From Promethearchaeota archaeon (lineage in GTDB: Archaea; Asgardarchaeota; Lokiarchaeia; Sigyniarchaeales; SOKP01), in NCBI GenBank assembly GCA_030606485.1, contig JAUWGH010000007.1, forward strand, positions 192,161 through 256,160: 64,000 nt of DNA, given 5' to 3'. Under the pieces are notes generated by a model. That model searched no databases and was not told where the DNA came from. It saw only the letters and a list, made by a program, of their open reading frames with translations. Made by a program: the position numbers and the translations under genes. Below are positions 27,448-37,983 of this stretch, piece after piece (positions within the stretch are counted from its first letter, which is position 1; each line of letters opens with the position of its first letter).

Positions 27448-29787
27448 CTATTTTGATTCAAATTTATCATTTTGATATTTAAAATTTGCGATTTTATATA
27501 ATTTCTGCCCCAATTTTTTTCCAATTTTTGGAGTTTCCATTAGGTCTCCAATATCAGCATTGAAAATGTCCTTTATTTTATGGAATTTTGATAACAAACT
27601 TTTTGCTCTTAAATAATTAATCCCCGGAACTCCGGCAATAATAAATTCTAATAAACGAGATATTTTTTTTGGTGCTTTTTCAAATCTTAATTTAAATTCT
27701 TGCTTTTTTTCAGATTGTTCTTTCTTAGCTAAATGGTATAATGTTTTAGCGGTTTCTCGAGAATCCATTGTTTGATAGATATAAATACCCATATTAATCA
27801 TAACAGAAAAAATAGCACCATATATCGCATTTTCGCTTAGATTTGAAGAAATAATTGGGTTTTCACCTTCGAGAATTAAGATTGGCCGATAAAAATTTTG
27901 TGATAAGTCTTTTAATTCTTTAAAAAAACGTCCATCTTTTATTGAATCTGAAAAATCTTTAGTGCTTTTTCTTTCAACCCCAACCTTTTTTGAAATAATA
28001 TAATCGGCCACTTCTAAATTCTGGAGCTTTATTTGAACTCCATACAAAGATAATGTTCTAACTACTGAAGAGGCTGTTTCACGGTTATCCACATAAATAG
28101 TATAATCTTCTGCTCCTCTTATTGGAGTAACCGATTCTGAATCTAAGGTATTTTCTGAACCAGCATTATCTTTTTGCTCAATATCTTTGATAAAATCCAT
28201 TAAATTCTTTTTCTTTTCATACTTTGAATTTTTCATTCTTATCAAACTCTCTTTCATTTTTTTTTCTTTTGCTAATTCCGCCCAATAATAACCTTCATCT
28301 CGGGTGCCCTTTGCGATCAATATTATTATTTTTCCTGCCTTTTGTCTTCCCGTACGTCCACGTCTTTGAATTGATCGAACGACACTTGGAGTCATATCAT
28401 AAAAAATTACTAAATCACAATCTGGTATGTCAAGTCCTTCTTCACCAACATTAGTCGAGACTAATACATTATAAATTCCTTCCTTAAACTTATCAAGTAT
28501 TTCTAATTGATTTTTCTGAGACATACCCTTATCTCGTCCTTTCGTTTGTTGACCTATAAATTTATGAATTTGAATAACGTCATCTTTACCGAAATAATTA
28601 ATTATATTATTAACTGAATCTCGATATTGTGAAAAAACTAAAATCCTCGAATTTTCATTTAAAGAAATTTGTTCAGATAATGATTCCTTTAATTTCTTCA
28701 TCTTTGGATGAATTAATCCTTCTGAGATTAGATTTCGTGTTAAATTAATGGCTTTTTTGAAATCTCGATTTTGAAATAACTCATTAAGTGATTTTGAACT
28801 CTTATTATTTTGAATATTTTCCTCATTTTTGGTAAAATATTGCTCTAGAGCTTTAAGACCCTGCGTCTCCAATAGTTCAATCATATGGGATAAGCGTAAG
28901 GCATTTGCAACCATCTTTTTTGCATTAAACATAGCGAATTTCTCATTATCATCAGTAGTTTGAGAAATTTTTAAATCAATTTCTTTATTTAATCCCAGTA
29001 TTTTTAAACGGGATATGTTTCTGATTACTTCGCTATCAATAAAGTTCTGATGTTTTAAGAATTTATAAATTTCTTTTAACTTTTTTTCTAAAATTTTTAA
29101 AATCTCTAAAAAATCTTCAGGTAAATCAATTTTAATCCATATAATATCAACTTTTTGAATATAAGGTTTAACATCTTCATCCTTCTCTGTCCTAATCTCG
29201 ATCTTATCGATAAATAAATTCTCTTTTATTATATTAATTTTCTCTTCAGTCGCCCCTGGACTTGCCGTTATTCCTAAGATTTGTCTACTTCCATCAAGAC
29301 TCATATATTTTTGAGCAATAAACGTATATGCATAATTCCCTACTGCCCTATGACATTCGTCAAAAATGATTAAAGAAACATTACTGAGAGAATAGTTATT
29401 TGAGATTATATCATTTTGAAGAACTTGTGGTGTGGCAAATAATACTCGCGTGTTATCCCATTCCTCTTTCCTATGAGCAGGAGATATCGCACCTGTAAAC
29501 ATTACCAATTGTTCTTCAGGAATTCTTGTCGATTCTATAAACAGTTTCCTATGCTGATTTACCAGCGGTTTAGTCGGTGCAAGAAATATCACTTTTAAAT
29601 CTTCAAATTTAGATAACTTATAAATAGCAAGAATTAAAGCTATAATTGTTTTCCCTAATCCGGTAGGAATAATTACTAAACAATTAGAATTAATACAACT
29701 TATAAATACATTTTCTTGATACGCTCTTCTAATAACTTTATTTTCTTTTAAAAGTGGATGGTTTATATAGATTCCATTATCATTCAT
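27448..29787 (-). CDS. hef: Hef: helicase-nuclease of the FANCM/XPF family
   Basis: The 779-residue fusion has an N-terminal SF2 helicase (IPTGLGKTI Walker A, DECH box, ITASPGATEE, and RGRTGRQKAGKI motif VI). An ERCC4/XPF nuclease follows (IYVDNRETASSVV, EVADYII, VERKSTKDF). The C-terminal helix-hairpin-helix pair is IAGVPGINYLRAKSLL and LMETPKIGKKLGQKLYKI. Both modules look intact. Archaeal Hef processes stalled forks and is the closest single-protein relative of eukaryotic FANCM and XPF. Monocistronic, about 125 bp downstream it meets the GTPase gene. Confidence 0.95.
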   Translation of the reverse strand: MNDNGIYINHPLLKENKVIRRAYQENVFISCINSNCLVIIPTGLGKTIIALILAIYKLSKFEDLKVIFLAPTKPLVNQHRKLFIESTRIPEEQLVMFTGAISPAHRKEEWDNTRVLFATPQVLQNDIISNNYSLSNVSLIIFDECHRAVGNYAYTFIAQKYMSLDGSRQILGITASPGATEEKINIIKENLFIDKIEIRTEKDEDVKPYIQKVDIIWIKIDLPEDFLEILKILEKKLKEIYKFLKHQNFIDSEVIRNISRLKILGLNKEIDLKISQTTDDNEKFAMFNAKKMVANALRLSHMIELLETQGLKALEQYFTKNEENIQNNKSSKSLNELFQNRDFKKAINLTRNLISEGLIHPKMKKLKESLSEQISLNENSRILVFSQYRDSVNNIINYFGKDDVIQIHKFIGQQTKGRDKGMSQKNQLEILDKFKEGIYNVLVSTNVGEEGLDIPDCDLVIFYDMTPSVVRSIQRRGRTGRQKAGKIIILIAKGTRDEGYYWAELAKEKKMKESLIRMKNSKYEKKKNLMDFIKDIEQKDNAGSENTLDSESVTPIRGAEDYTIYVDNRETASSVVRTLSLYGVQIKLQNLEVADYIISKKVGVERKSTKDFSDSIKDGRFFKELKDLSQNFYRPILILEGENPIISSNLSENAIYGAIFSVMINMGIYIYQTMDSRETAKTLYHLAKKEQSEKKQEFKLRFEKAPKKISRLLEFIIAGVPGINYLRAKSLLSKFHKIKDIFNADIGDLMETPKIGKKLGQKLYKIANFKYQNDKFESK

Positions 29788-29938
29788 TTGATTTACTCCA
29801 TATTACATAGCCGACTCTTTTTGCTATTTTGCTAATGATAATTACTTATTTAATAAATAAAAAAAATTACACTCTACTCGATTAATATAAAAAGAATGAG
29901 GATCTAAAAAATATATCATAATAACTCACTAATAATGA

Positions 29939-30042
29939 TAGGCGAGGGGGAATTCGAATCCCCGATCTCTACGGTCTGCCCATTAATCTAAAATTAAGAT
30001 AATTGTGAGCGTAGCGCACTAACCGGGCTATGCTACTCGCCT
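29939..30042 (-). tRNA. tRNA-Val (CAC) with a 29-nt anticodon-loop intron
   Basis: Read on the minus strand from 30042. The acceptor is AGGCGAG/CTCGCCT with discriminator A. The D arm is GCAT/GTGC with AGCCCGGTTA in the loop. The anticodon stem is CTACG/CGTAG with loop CTCACA...C, giving anticodon CAC. The variable loop is AGATC and the T arm is GGGGA-TTCGAAT-TCCCC. The loop is interrupted after position 37 by about 29 bases (29975-30003), the standard archaeal intron site. No CCA is encoded. The mature length would be 75 nt. Confidence 0.93.
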
Positions 30043-30125
30043 ATAAATTAAAAATTAAATATATAAAAAACAAATAAAACAAAAAAGATAAATTTGATTA
30101 ATTTTTAAATTTAATATTAACCTAT

Positions 30126-30443
30126 TTGAGGTCTCATTTTTTGTCCACCCCTAATGAAGCAAGAAAATTACGTAAAAAATATAAAGAGGTACAAAAAAAA
30201 ATCAAAATAGGTTCAATTTTTCTTACAAGATTTGAAAAAGCAAGAATAGTAGGAGCTAGAGCTTTACAGATATCGTTTGGAGCGCCAATTCTTATTATTC
30301 GGCCCAAGGAAGTTATAGATCCAATCAAAATTGCTCAGTTAGAGCTAGAATCCGGTATCCTCCCCTTGACTTTACGTAGAAAACTTCCAAATAAAGAATA
30401 TCAAGATATTCCCATAAACTGGCTAGTTATTAAGAAAAGTTAA
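30126..30443 (+). CDS. rpo6: RNA polymerase subunit Rpo6 (RpoK, omega/RPB6 homologue)
   Basis: The 105-residue protein has the Rpo6/RPB6 core: FLTRFEKARIVGARALQISFGAPILI, then IKIAQLELESGILPLTLRRKLP. This subunit clamps the largest polymerase subunit and promotes assembly. The start shown is TTG 30126; the core begins about 25 residues in, so a later start would not affect the domain. It lies 83 bases from the tRNA-Val gene on the other strand and converges with the wHTH gene at 30477. Confidence 0.94.
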   Translation: MRSHFLSTPNEARKLRKKYKEVQKKIKIGSIFLTRFEKARIVGARALQISFGAPILIIRPKEVIDPIKIAQLELESGILPLTLRRKLPNKEYQDIPINWLVIKKS

Positions 30444-30476
30444 TCATTTCTTTTAAATTGATTATTTAAAACAAAA

Positions 30477-30980
30477 TTACTGAACTCTGTATTTTCCTCT
30501 CTCTGTTAAGTAATAAACATCATTTCCTGCAATCTTTTCCTTGATTACATAACCTTTCTTTATTAAACCATTTAAAATTTTTAAAAGATCATCTTTTCTA
30601 AATGGTTCAATTCCTAAAGGAATTCTACTCTGATTTGCAATTATTGCTATGCGTCTCAAAAACATTCTTTTATCCATAATTGATTCAAGTATCGTCAATT
30701 CTTCGTTAGATAACTTTTCAAATTGATCATGTTCTAAAAGTCGATCTTTTAATACTTTAGATAAATCTTGAACATGTTCCCCAACTTCTTGTTTTTTAGT
30801 TTCAACATGAGATAATTTAACTAGATCTTTGGCGACTGGAATCTTTTTCTTTATTTCTTGATTTTCCTTCTCTTTCCTTATTGTATTATCCATAAATCCA
30901 TGTTTCTTTAATTTCTCTTTATCATTCTCTTTTTCATCTTTTTTAAAAAAATGCAAATTTTTCAAACCTTTTAATAACAA
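30477..30980 (-). CDS. Hypothetical protein with C-terminal winged-helix domain
   Basis: The 167-residue protein has a highly charged, probably disordered N-terminal half (KKDEKENDKEKLKKHG..., KEKENQEIKKK). The C-terminal winged-helix fold is about residues 95-167: LSNEELTILESIMDKR, IPLGIEPFRKDDLLKILNGLIKKGYVIKE and DVYYLTERGKY. The final YYLTERG is the wing followed by the family-typical end. The start is uncertain: TTG at 30980, or a TTG further in that has AAAGG about 10 bases upstream. Probably a DNA-binding regulator; target unknown. Confidence 0.65.
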   Translation of the reverse strand: MLLKGLKNLHFFKKDEKENDKEKLKKHGFMDNTIRKEKENQEIKKKIPVAKDLVKLSHVETKKQEVGEHVQDLSKVLKDRLLEHDQFEKLSNEELTILESIMDKRMFLRRIAIIANQSRIPLGIEPFRKDDLLKILNGLIKKGYVIKEKIAGNDVYYLTERGKYRVQ

Positions 30981-31054
30981 TTATAAAATTTTAATTTTTA
31001 TTATATTAAAATTATCTTAATTTTTAAAATTAAAAATATCTCTAATGAAATAAT

Positions 31055-31627
31055 ATGAAAAAAAAAATAACATTGCCAAATAGATGTTCCATTATTATAA
31101 AACATGCAAACCGTGAAGATGTCGACGGTGTTTGGAAAAATTATAATACTGTTGTAGATGAAGGAATCTATTTACCAATATTCGAAAAGGTGTGCGGTAT
31201 TGAAAAGGAATCGTGGTATGAAGATATAAAATTGGGAAGAGAAATATGTATTGTAGCTCAAATTCCTAATGTAAAACCTCCAGATAATATCGCAGGGCAA
31301 TGTGAAATAACAGATCCCGAATGGGATGCGGCAAAACATGTGGGAATTCTTGGAATTATTGTAAGAGAGGATTTTAGAGGATTAGGGCTTGGAGAGATAT
31401 TAATTGATTATGCAATACTTGAGTCAAAAAAATTAAAAAATAAAACTAAAATTATTTTATCTTGTTTTTCAACTAATAAAATCGCATTATCTCTTTATAA
31501 AAAATTTGGTTTTGAAAAAATAGGGATTAGAAAAAAACAATTCTATATGAATGATCAATTTTATGATGAGGTTTTAATGGAAATTTTTATTGAAGATTAT
31601 TTAAAGGGTAAAGAAAAAAACCATTAA
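31055..31627 (+). CDS. GNAT-family N-acetyltransferase
   Basis: The 190-residue protein is a GNAT. HVGILGIIVREDFRGLGLGEILIDYAI contains the acetyl-CoA pyrophosphate loop (R-x-x-G-x-G/A as FRGLGLG). NKIALSLYKKFGFEKIGIRKKQF is the usual C-terminal motif B. The N-terminal half (IIKHANREDVDGVWKNYN) is the family start. The substrate cannot be predicted: RimI-like N-terminal acetylation and small-molecule acetylation are both possible. Monocistronic. Confidence 0.87.
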   Translation: MKKKITLPNRCSIIIKHANREDVDGVWKNYNTVVDEGIYLPIFEKVCGIEKESWYEDIKLGREICIVAQIPNVKPPDNIAGQCEITDPEWDAAKHVGILGIIVREDFRGLGLGEILIDYAILESKKLKNKTKIILSCFSTNKIALSLYKKFGFEKIGIRKKQFYMNDQFYDEVLMEIFIEDYLKGKEKNH

Positions 31628-31696
31628 ATAGATACAATTCATCTTTTTGAACTCATTATTCAAAAATGATTAAAGAAATAATAGAATTAAGTTTTT

Positions 31697-34600
31697 TTAG
31701 GTTTCTATTATCGGTAGAGTAAAATAAAATTCAGCCCCTTTGTCTTTTCCTTTTGAAGTTCCCCATATTTTTCCACCATGTGCTTCCACAACTCCTTTTG
31801 AAATATAAAGCCCAAGTCCTAACCCCTTTTTTCTATTAATATGATCAGCACTCTCTTTCTCTATTACTTCAAATTTTTTGAATAATTTTCTAATATCACG
31901 AATATTCAACCCTTTACCCTCATTTCTAACTTTAAACAGAAATTGATTTTTAATCTTTTTGGCTGAGATCTCAATGTTACCACCATTCAAAGTGAATTTT
32001 ACAGCATTTGAGAATAAATTAGAAAAGACTTCATAAATTCTATTGGGGTCAACTCTCAGATATAAATCTTTTTGAACATCTACAATAACATTAAGTTTTT
32101 TATCGTTTATTTGAAAACTTAGTTCTTCAACGCAATTTTCAATTATATCGTAGATATTTTTTTCCTCTCGGATTATATCCATTTTTTTTGCGTCAATTTT
32201 CATTACATCTAATAATTTCTCGATTAAAAGATTTAATCGCTGAGAATTTTTTTGGATAAGTAAGAGATCTTTCCTGATTTCAAAATCCAAATCTTTATAG
32301 TGAGTGAGAATATAATCTGTATACCCCGTGATAGAAACCATAGGTGTTTTTAATTCATGAGCTGCAATTATAATAAAATCATTTTTTAACTCATCTAATC
32401 TCCTTAATTCAATATTCTGCTTTCTTAATTTTTCTTCAGATTTTCTTAATTTCTGCTCTGCCAACTTCAAGTTGCTAATATCATCAAAAGTTCCTAATAC
32501 CCTGATGGTTTTTCCTTCTTGATCTAATGTTGGGACCAATTTAGATCTAAAGAACACAGACTTCCCCCATTTCGAAATGTAAGGTCGCTCAGAACTGATC
32601 TTTCGATTTTCCATTATGCACTTTTTATAATCAGCGGAAATTCCTGCCTTCATTAAAAGAGGAAAAGTTAAAAGATTAATCTTTTTAGTAGCTTCTTTAG
32701 AAGGAGACCCAAGGAGTTTAAGGGCACTTGTATTGACATTAAGAATATTTCCATTGACATCACAAGTCAAGATTCCTATAGGTGCTTCATCAAAAAGTGT
32801 TCTATATTTTTCTTCTGATTCTTTTAATTCTTCTTCTGTTAATTTACGCTCAGTAATTTCTCGTATGAAAATTGCAACTTGTTCCTTAGAAAAAAAGAGA
32901 TGGCGTGCTTCATAATATTGCTCTTTTCCTCTTATCGGTAATATATATTCTAAAATTTGAGGTTTTTTTGTAGCAATTGTCTCTCTAATCTTTTTAAGAA
33001 TTTCTTGTCCAAGATTTGAAGGCACAACGTCTGCCATTCTTTTACCCATAAATTCTTTTGGGGGGGCATATAGATGTTCCACTTTACCCCGATATTCCAA
33101 TATTGTAGAATCTTCAGAAACCAAAAAGAATAAATCGGGAATTGATTCACAAATTCGCCTGAATTTTATTTCGGATTCTTTTAATTTTTGTTCTGCTTTC
33201 TTACGTTCGGTGATTTCTAGAGTAGTTTCAACGGCACCAATAACATTTCCATTTGGATCCTTCACTGGAGTAGCTCTTATAATCCAAGATCTTCCATCGG
33301 GTGTAGTTCTTTCTTGTTTCTGAAATTCTTTAGTTTCAATTGAATTTAGGACGGGACAGTCAATACATGGACTATCTCTTTGAGCCCATATCTCATAACA
33401 ATGGCGTCCAATTAATTGTTCATGGGATAAACCAACTGATTCTCCTGCTGCATTATTTGCCCATACAATTTTTAATTCTCTATCTTGATAGGAGATAAGC
33501 TCAGAAACACTATTTAAAATAAGGGCTTGTTCATCTTTAGTTTTAAGCAATTCTTCTTCAGCTTGTTTCCGCTCAGTAATATTTCGTATAAAAATTGCTA
33601 CGCGATTTTCAGTAAAAAAGAGAAGTCGTGCTTCGTAATACTGAACTTTACCTTTCATGGGAAGATTATATTCTAGAATTTGTGGTTGTTTCGAGCTTAT
33701 TGTCTTTGATACATATTCTTTAGCCATTTTTCCAAGTTCAAAAGGTAATATATCACTCAGTTTTTCACTAAGAAACTGTTCAGGAGGAATAAAAAATTCT
33801 TCCCTTTTTCCACGATAATCTATTATGGTGGTTTTCTCATCAACAAGAAAGAATAAGTCTGGAATTGATTCAAAAATTTGCCTGAATTTTTTTTCAGACT
33901 TTTCCAATTCTTTAGTCCTTTCAATTACCTTATACTCCAATTCTCTATTTAATTTTTTTAATTCCTTCTCAGCTACTTTCCTTTCTGTGATATCCTGAAG
34001 AATAACTTGGATATACTTTTTACTACCTAAATTCACTAAAGAACTATGTAAATTCATCCATACTAAAGAACCATCTTTAATATAACAAGGAATTTCGATA
34101 GGAGGCGGATTTATACCTTCAAGGATCCTCTTATTTCTGTCTTCGAAAAAGGTTTCAAGTTCAGATACCTTAAATACTGGTAAAATTTCTTTATAATTTT
34201 TACCAACCATCTCTTCTTTTTTAATTCCATATAATTTCTCAATAGTAGAATTACATTCCATAATGTTTCCTTTTGTATCCGTTAATAAAATTGAAAAAGG
34301 TGAATTTTCAAACAAATGTCTATATTTTTCCTCAGATTCTTTTAATTGTTGTTCAGCTCTTTTTTTTTCTGTGATATCTTCTGTATGAACTAACACTAAA
34401 TCGGGTGGAACAAAAGCGTAATTCACAAAAAGATATTTCCTTTTATTTGTACTTTTATAATAATAGTATAACTCTCGAGAAAAGTTTAATTTCTCTTCAA
34501 AACATCGATATAATTCTTCTAAAATTGTTGGTTGATCACTATATAATTCAGAGGCTTTAATTCCTAAATAATTTTTGATTTTACCATCAGTTATTCGCTC

Positions 34601-36310
34601 CGAAGCAATATTATAATCAATTAATACGAGATCATCATTTTCTTTTTGCCATGTGTAAGTAGGGATAGGAATTCCCTTGTAGAGTGCTTTAAATTTTTTT
34701 TCAGATTCTTTTAACTTTTGCTCCGCCTGCTTGCGCTCGCTGATATCTCTGGCAATACCACAAAGACCAAAGATATTACCATTAGCATCCTTAAGCGGCA
34801 CCTTGATAGTATGAAAAGTATGAGGGATTCCATGAATAGGTTTCGTTGGTTCTTCTTCAATGATTTCTCCATTGAGAACACGTTTATCTACTTCCATCAC
34901 ATGTTTCCCTGCTTCTTTACCAAATAAGTCGATATCTGTCTTGTTTTTTAACTCTTCAGCTGGTACACCAAACATCTCCTCCATCGCTGGGTTTACTTGA
35001 ATATATTGCAATGAGCGATTCTTAATGAATATACTATCTTTAGCTGTCTCGAAAACTGCTCGGAGCATCTCTTCACTTTTACGTAGTTTTTCTTCTATAT
35101 TTTTGCGTTCAGTGATGTCTCTAGCAATTAATAATCCTTTTTTATTCCCATTATTATCTATAAATGTACTCCCTTTAACTTCAAGCCAAATCCAATATCC
35201 TTTTTTGTGTTTAACTCTAACTATTTCCGTTCCTTCCCCAGTTTTAAATCCCATCCTTAAAGATTTAATAGTATGCTCAATATCATCATGATGGAGTAAA
35301 TCTATTGAATTTCTCCCGATTAATTCTTCCTTTTTGTATCCTAATAATTTTTGAGTGATTTGCTCATTCATATATTCAATATCAAAATTTTCATTGATAA
35401 TAATAAATAAGTCATTTGCATTTTCTGAAATCAATCGATATTTTTCTTCGGATTGTTTCAAATTCTGTGTTCTTTCATCAACTATTTGCTCTAATTCAAT
35501 ATTTAATTCTTTTAACCTTTTTTCAGATTCTTTTAATGCTTGTTCTGCTTTCTTTTTATCAGTAATGTCTACTAGAGTAATGAAATCTGCAGGTTTTCCT
35601 TCATACAAAATTGATTTAGAATATACATCGACCCATTTTAACTCTCCGGACTTTGTGAATATTCTACAAGAATACTGTGTTGCAACGTCTGTTTCTCCAG
35701 CTTGTTTCTTTTTTGCTTGTTCCATTATAAATAGTAAATCATCTGGATGGATTAATTTAACAAAATCGTTCAATGACCATCCTATTATTTCTTGAGGCGT
35801 ATAGTTACCAATTTTTGCTACAGCTTCATTTACATATTTCAAAACATTATCTTGGAGGATAACTATACCCATTAATAATTGTTCAGTAATTGTCCTGAAT
35901 TTTGATATTGATTCTTTAAGCTTTTTCTCCGCATTCTTTCTTTCGGTGATGTTATTTGCAATGCCTAAAATTCCGTAGATTTTTCCTTTTTTTTTAAGTG
36001 GAATTCCATAGGTCTCAACATATATGGAATTACCATCTTTTGTTTTAAGTTTAAATTCACTACGTTTAGATTGCTTTCTCTTTTCTTTAAGATCTTTGAT
36101 AATATTTAATGCATTAACTATTTGATTTTTATCAATTAAATTTTTAAAGGATAGATTTGGAATATCATCTCTTTTATATCCAAGTGTTTCTAATGCAATA
36201 TCATTTGCATCAAAAAAATTTCCCCTTAGATCATGAGCATAGATTAAATCTAAGGAATTATCAAATAGTGCTCTAAATTCTTTTCTAATCTCAGTTTCAT
36301 CAGTTGACAT
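31697..36310 (-). CDS. Soluble multi-PAS sensor histidine kinase (ten PAS domains)
   Basis: The 1537-residue protein has no transmembrane segment. I count ten PAS/PAC units, each ending in a DITERK-like motif, at roughly 9-135, 138-265, 285-410, 412-535, 538-660, 662-785, 808-930, 930-1055, 1058-1175 and 1180-1300. The kinase core follows: H-box IIAAHELKTPMVSITGY, N-box FSNLFSNAVKFTLNGG and G-box GLGLGLYISKGVVEAHGGKIWG. Units 7 and 9 are clear duplicates (both contain RRI/RQI-ESIPDLFFLV and QYYEAR). Unit 8 has CYEIWAQRDSPCIDCP, a cysteine-rich PAS. No receiver domain or partner regulator is next to it. Probably senses cytoplasmic redox or small ligands. Confidence 0.93.
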   Translation of the reverse strand: MSTDETEIRKEFRALFDNSLDLIYAHDLRGNFFDANDIALETLGYKRDDIPNLSFKNLIDKNQIVNALNIIKDLKEKRKQSKRSEFKLKTKDGNSIYVETYGIPLKKKGKIYGILGIANNITERKNAEKKLKESISKFRTITEQLLMGIVILQDNVLKYVNEAVAKIGNYTPQEIIGWSLNDFVKLIHPDDLLFIMEQAKKKQAGETDVATQYSCRIFTKSGELKWVDVYSKSILYEGKPADFITLVDITDKKKAEQALKESEKRLKELNIELEQIVDERTQNLKQSEEKYRLISENANDLFIIINENFDIEYMNEQITQKLLGYKKEELIGRNSIDLLHHDDIEHTIKSLRMGFKTGEGTEIVRVKHKKGYWIWLEVKGSTFIDNNGNKKGLLIARDITERKNIEEKLRKSEEMLRAVFETAKDSIFIKNRSLQYIQVNPAMEEMFGVPAEELKNKTDIDLFGKEAGKHVMEVDKRVLNGEIIEEEPTKPIHGIPHTFHTIKVPLKDANGNIFGLCGIARDISERKQAEQKLKESEKKFKALYKGIPIPTYTWQKENDDLVLIDYNIASERITDGKIKNYLGIKASELYSDQPTILEELYRCFEEKLNFSRELYYYYKSTNKRKYLFVNYAFVPPDLVLVHTEDITEKKRAEQQLKESEEKYRHLFENSPFSILLTDTKGNIMECNSTIEKLYGIKKEEMVGKNYKEILPVFKVSELETFFEDRNKRILEGINPPPIEIPCYIKDGSLVWMNLHSSLVNLGSKKYIQVILQDITERKVAEKELKKLNRELEYKVIERTKELEKSEKKFRQIFESIPDLFFLVDEKTTIIDYRGKREEFFIPPEQFLSEKLSDILPFELGKMAKEYVSKTISSKQPQILEYNLPMKGKVQYYEARLLFFTENRVAIFIRNITERKQAEEELLKTKDEQALILNSVSELISYQDRELKIVWANNAAGESVGLSHEQLIGRHCYEIWAQRDSPCIDCPVLNSIETKEFQKQERTTPDGRSWIIRATPVKDPNGNVIGAVETTLEITERKKAEQKLKESEIKFRRICESIPDLFFLVSEDSTILEYRGKVEHLYAPPKEFMGKRMADVVPSNLGQEILKKIRETIATKKPQILEYILPIRGKEQYYEARHLFFSKEQVAIFIREITERKLTEEELKESEEKYRTLFDEAPIGILTCDVNGNILNVNTSALKLLGSPSKEATKKINLLTFPLLMKAGISADYKKCIMENRKISSERPYISKWGKSVFFRSKLVPTLDQEGKTIRVLGTFDDISNLKLAEQKLRKSEEKLRKQNIELRRLDELKNDFIIIAAHELKTPMVSITGYTDYILTHYKDLDFEIRKDLLLIQKNSQRLNLLIEKLLDVMKIDAKKMDIIREEKNIYDIIENCVEELSFQINDKKLNVIVDVQKDLYLRVDPNRIYEVFSNLFSNAVKFTLNGGNIEISAKKIKNQFLFKVRNEGKGLNIRDIRKLFKKFEVIEKESADHINRKKGLGLGLYISKGVVEAHGGKIWGTSKGKDKGAEFYFTLPIIET

Positions 36311-36752
36311 TTATATCCTCAATCTTTTTTTATAACATTTTTGATTAAATTTTAGCTCTACATTCTTAAGAGATATGATTATTTTTTTAATTTAATGCTA
36401 TCCTTTGTATTTGAATCATAAAAAAAACATTTAATTATATTATGAAAAATTAAATTATGTAGAATAAGTATGAATAAATTATTTAAATCCAAATTAAGAA
36501 TTAGTGATTACATTGATGAGATTTGTCCTGAAAAAATATTCATTTTTAATGAACAATCTATAAACTTAAAAAAATATTTAATAATTGATAATTCTGCTTT
36601 TAGAGTTCTGTTAAGCGGAGTTAGAATGGCTCCCAATACTACAATGACTGAATTATTAAGATAAGCGAGTATAATAACTCTAAAATCTATGATTTTGAAG
36701 TATGAATTTTAAAATAAAAAAAGGTAGAAAAAAAAGAGTTATTTTCAATTTT
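36311..36752. other. 442-bp intergenic stretch between the kinase and lokiactin
   Basis: AT-rich. The only open frame is a weak 64-codon one at 36470-36664 (listed separately). No RNA gene or repeat recognised. Confidence 0.5.
36470..36664 (+). CDS. Small hypothetical ORF, doubtful
   Basis: The 64-codon frame from ATG (MNKLFKSKLRISDYIDEI...) ends in TTMTELLR. There is no recognisable domain and no strong Shine-Dalgarno. It is compact, not a shadow of another gene, and lies alone between two genes on the opposite strand. It could be a small protein or chance. Confidence 0.3.
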   Translation: MNKLFKSKLRISDYIDEICPEKIFIFNEQSINLKKYLIIDNSAFRVLLSGVRMAPNTTMTELLR

Positions 36753-37895
36753 TTAGAAACAACGATGTATTACCTGAGGTCCCATCTCTTTATATTCACG
36801 CCTAGTCACCCACATTCTATGGAATGTTTTTAGAGATGCGAGAATGGAACCACCAATCCATACACTGTACATCCGCTCTGGAGGAGCTATAATTTTAACG
36901 TCAACGCTTTCAGGAATTTGTTCTTTTATCTCCTTGGTCAATCGTTCTTTTAAACCAGGGTACATTGTGGAACCGCCAGAAAGAACGATATTCCCATAGA
37001 GATCTCTTCTTAAATCGACATCACATTCAGAAATTGAACTTACAATAATATCATCCATGGGCTCCAATTCTTTACCAATTACAGATGGGTTAAACATGCA
37101 TTCAGGTGCAAGGAATCTCTCAACTCCAACATTAATTGTTTCACCATCTGGTAACATATAGGATTTTTCCATACCTGCTACTTTCTTGGAAAGCATCATT
37201 TCCTTTTCCGGATCGACAGCTACATAGCATAATTTCTCTTTAATGTCTCGTACAATTTCTTTTTCAGCTGAAGTAGTAAATGCATAACCTTTTTGTCTTA
37301 GTAATCTTTGTAGGTAATTCGTAATATCTCTACCTGCAAGATCAATTCTTTGAATTGCATGGCTTAATGCGAATCCCTCGAATATTGGGACAACGTGTGA
37401 AACACCATCTCCAATATCTATAACGCATCCAGTTGTACGACCAGAGGCGTATAGAGATAGTACTGCTTGCATAGCAACATATAACGCAGGAACATTAAAG
37501 GTTTCAAACATAATTTCAGCCATTTTTTCTCTATTTGGTCTTGGGTTTAATGGTGCTTCGGTTAAAAGCACTGGATGTTCGCTAGGATCGATACGAAGAT
37601 CTGTATAAAAAGTATAATGCCATATTTTTTCCATAGCGGTCCAGTCTTCTATAATACCGTGCTCGACAGGAAACATTAATTTGAGGACACCTTTGAGTTG
37701 TAATGCTTCTTCCCCAATATAATACTCTCTAGTATAGTGCTCTACATCCGTCATTATACTTTCGTATTTAGGATATCCTATAAGCGTTGGAAACACGGAT
37801 CGTGGCTGATCTTCTCCAGCAAAACCATTCTTTGAAATACCAGTTCCATTATCTACGACCAAGGCTTTAGCGGAAAGAAAATCTTCTTCGGTCAT
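36753..37895 (-). CDS. Lokiactin (Asgard actin)
   Basis: The 380-residue, full-length actin-fold protein is strikingly close to eukaryotic actin. It has phosphate-1 loop [64 protein letters not shown], phosphate-2 [20 protein letters not shown], the adenosine loop [18 protein letters not shown], and the ending GPQVIHRCF. Actin-type hydrophobic and D-loop regions are present ([13 protein letters not shown]). It should bind ATP and polymerise. A perfect 8-bp inverted repeat lies about 90-130 bases upstream. A gelsolin-like protein occurs about 20 kb away (57377). Confidence 0.97.
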   Translation of the reverse strand: MTEEDFLSAKALVVDNGTGISKNGFAGEDQPRSVFPTLIGYPKYESIMTDVEHYTREYYIGEEALQLKGVLKLMFPVEHGIIEDWTAMEKIWHYTFYTDLRIDPSEHPVLLTEAPLNPRPNREKMAEIMFETFNVPALYVAMQAVLSLYASGRTTGCVIDIGDGVSHVVPIFEGFALSHAIQRIDLAGRDITNYLQRLLRQKGYAFTTSAEKEIVRDIKEKLCYVAVDPEKEMMLSKKVAGMEKSYMLPDGETINVGVERFLAPECMFNPSVIGKELEPMDDIIVSSISECDVDLRRDLYGNIVLSGGSTMYPGLKERLTKEIKEQIPESVDVKIIAPPERMYSVWIGGSILASLKTFHRMWVTRREYKEMGPQVIHRCF

Positions 37896-37983
37896 TGTAT
37901 TTTACCAATTTGTTTTAATTTAATATTTATTTTTATTGTTAATATAAAATTACATATATTTTTGGCTTTATAATTTTATATTT

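Noticed and set aside
32733..35795. Several plus-strand open frames inside the histidine kinase gene
   Set aside because: They are antisense shadows of the repeated PAS coding sequence, without domains or start signals.
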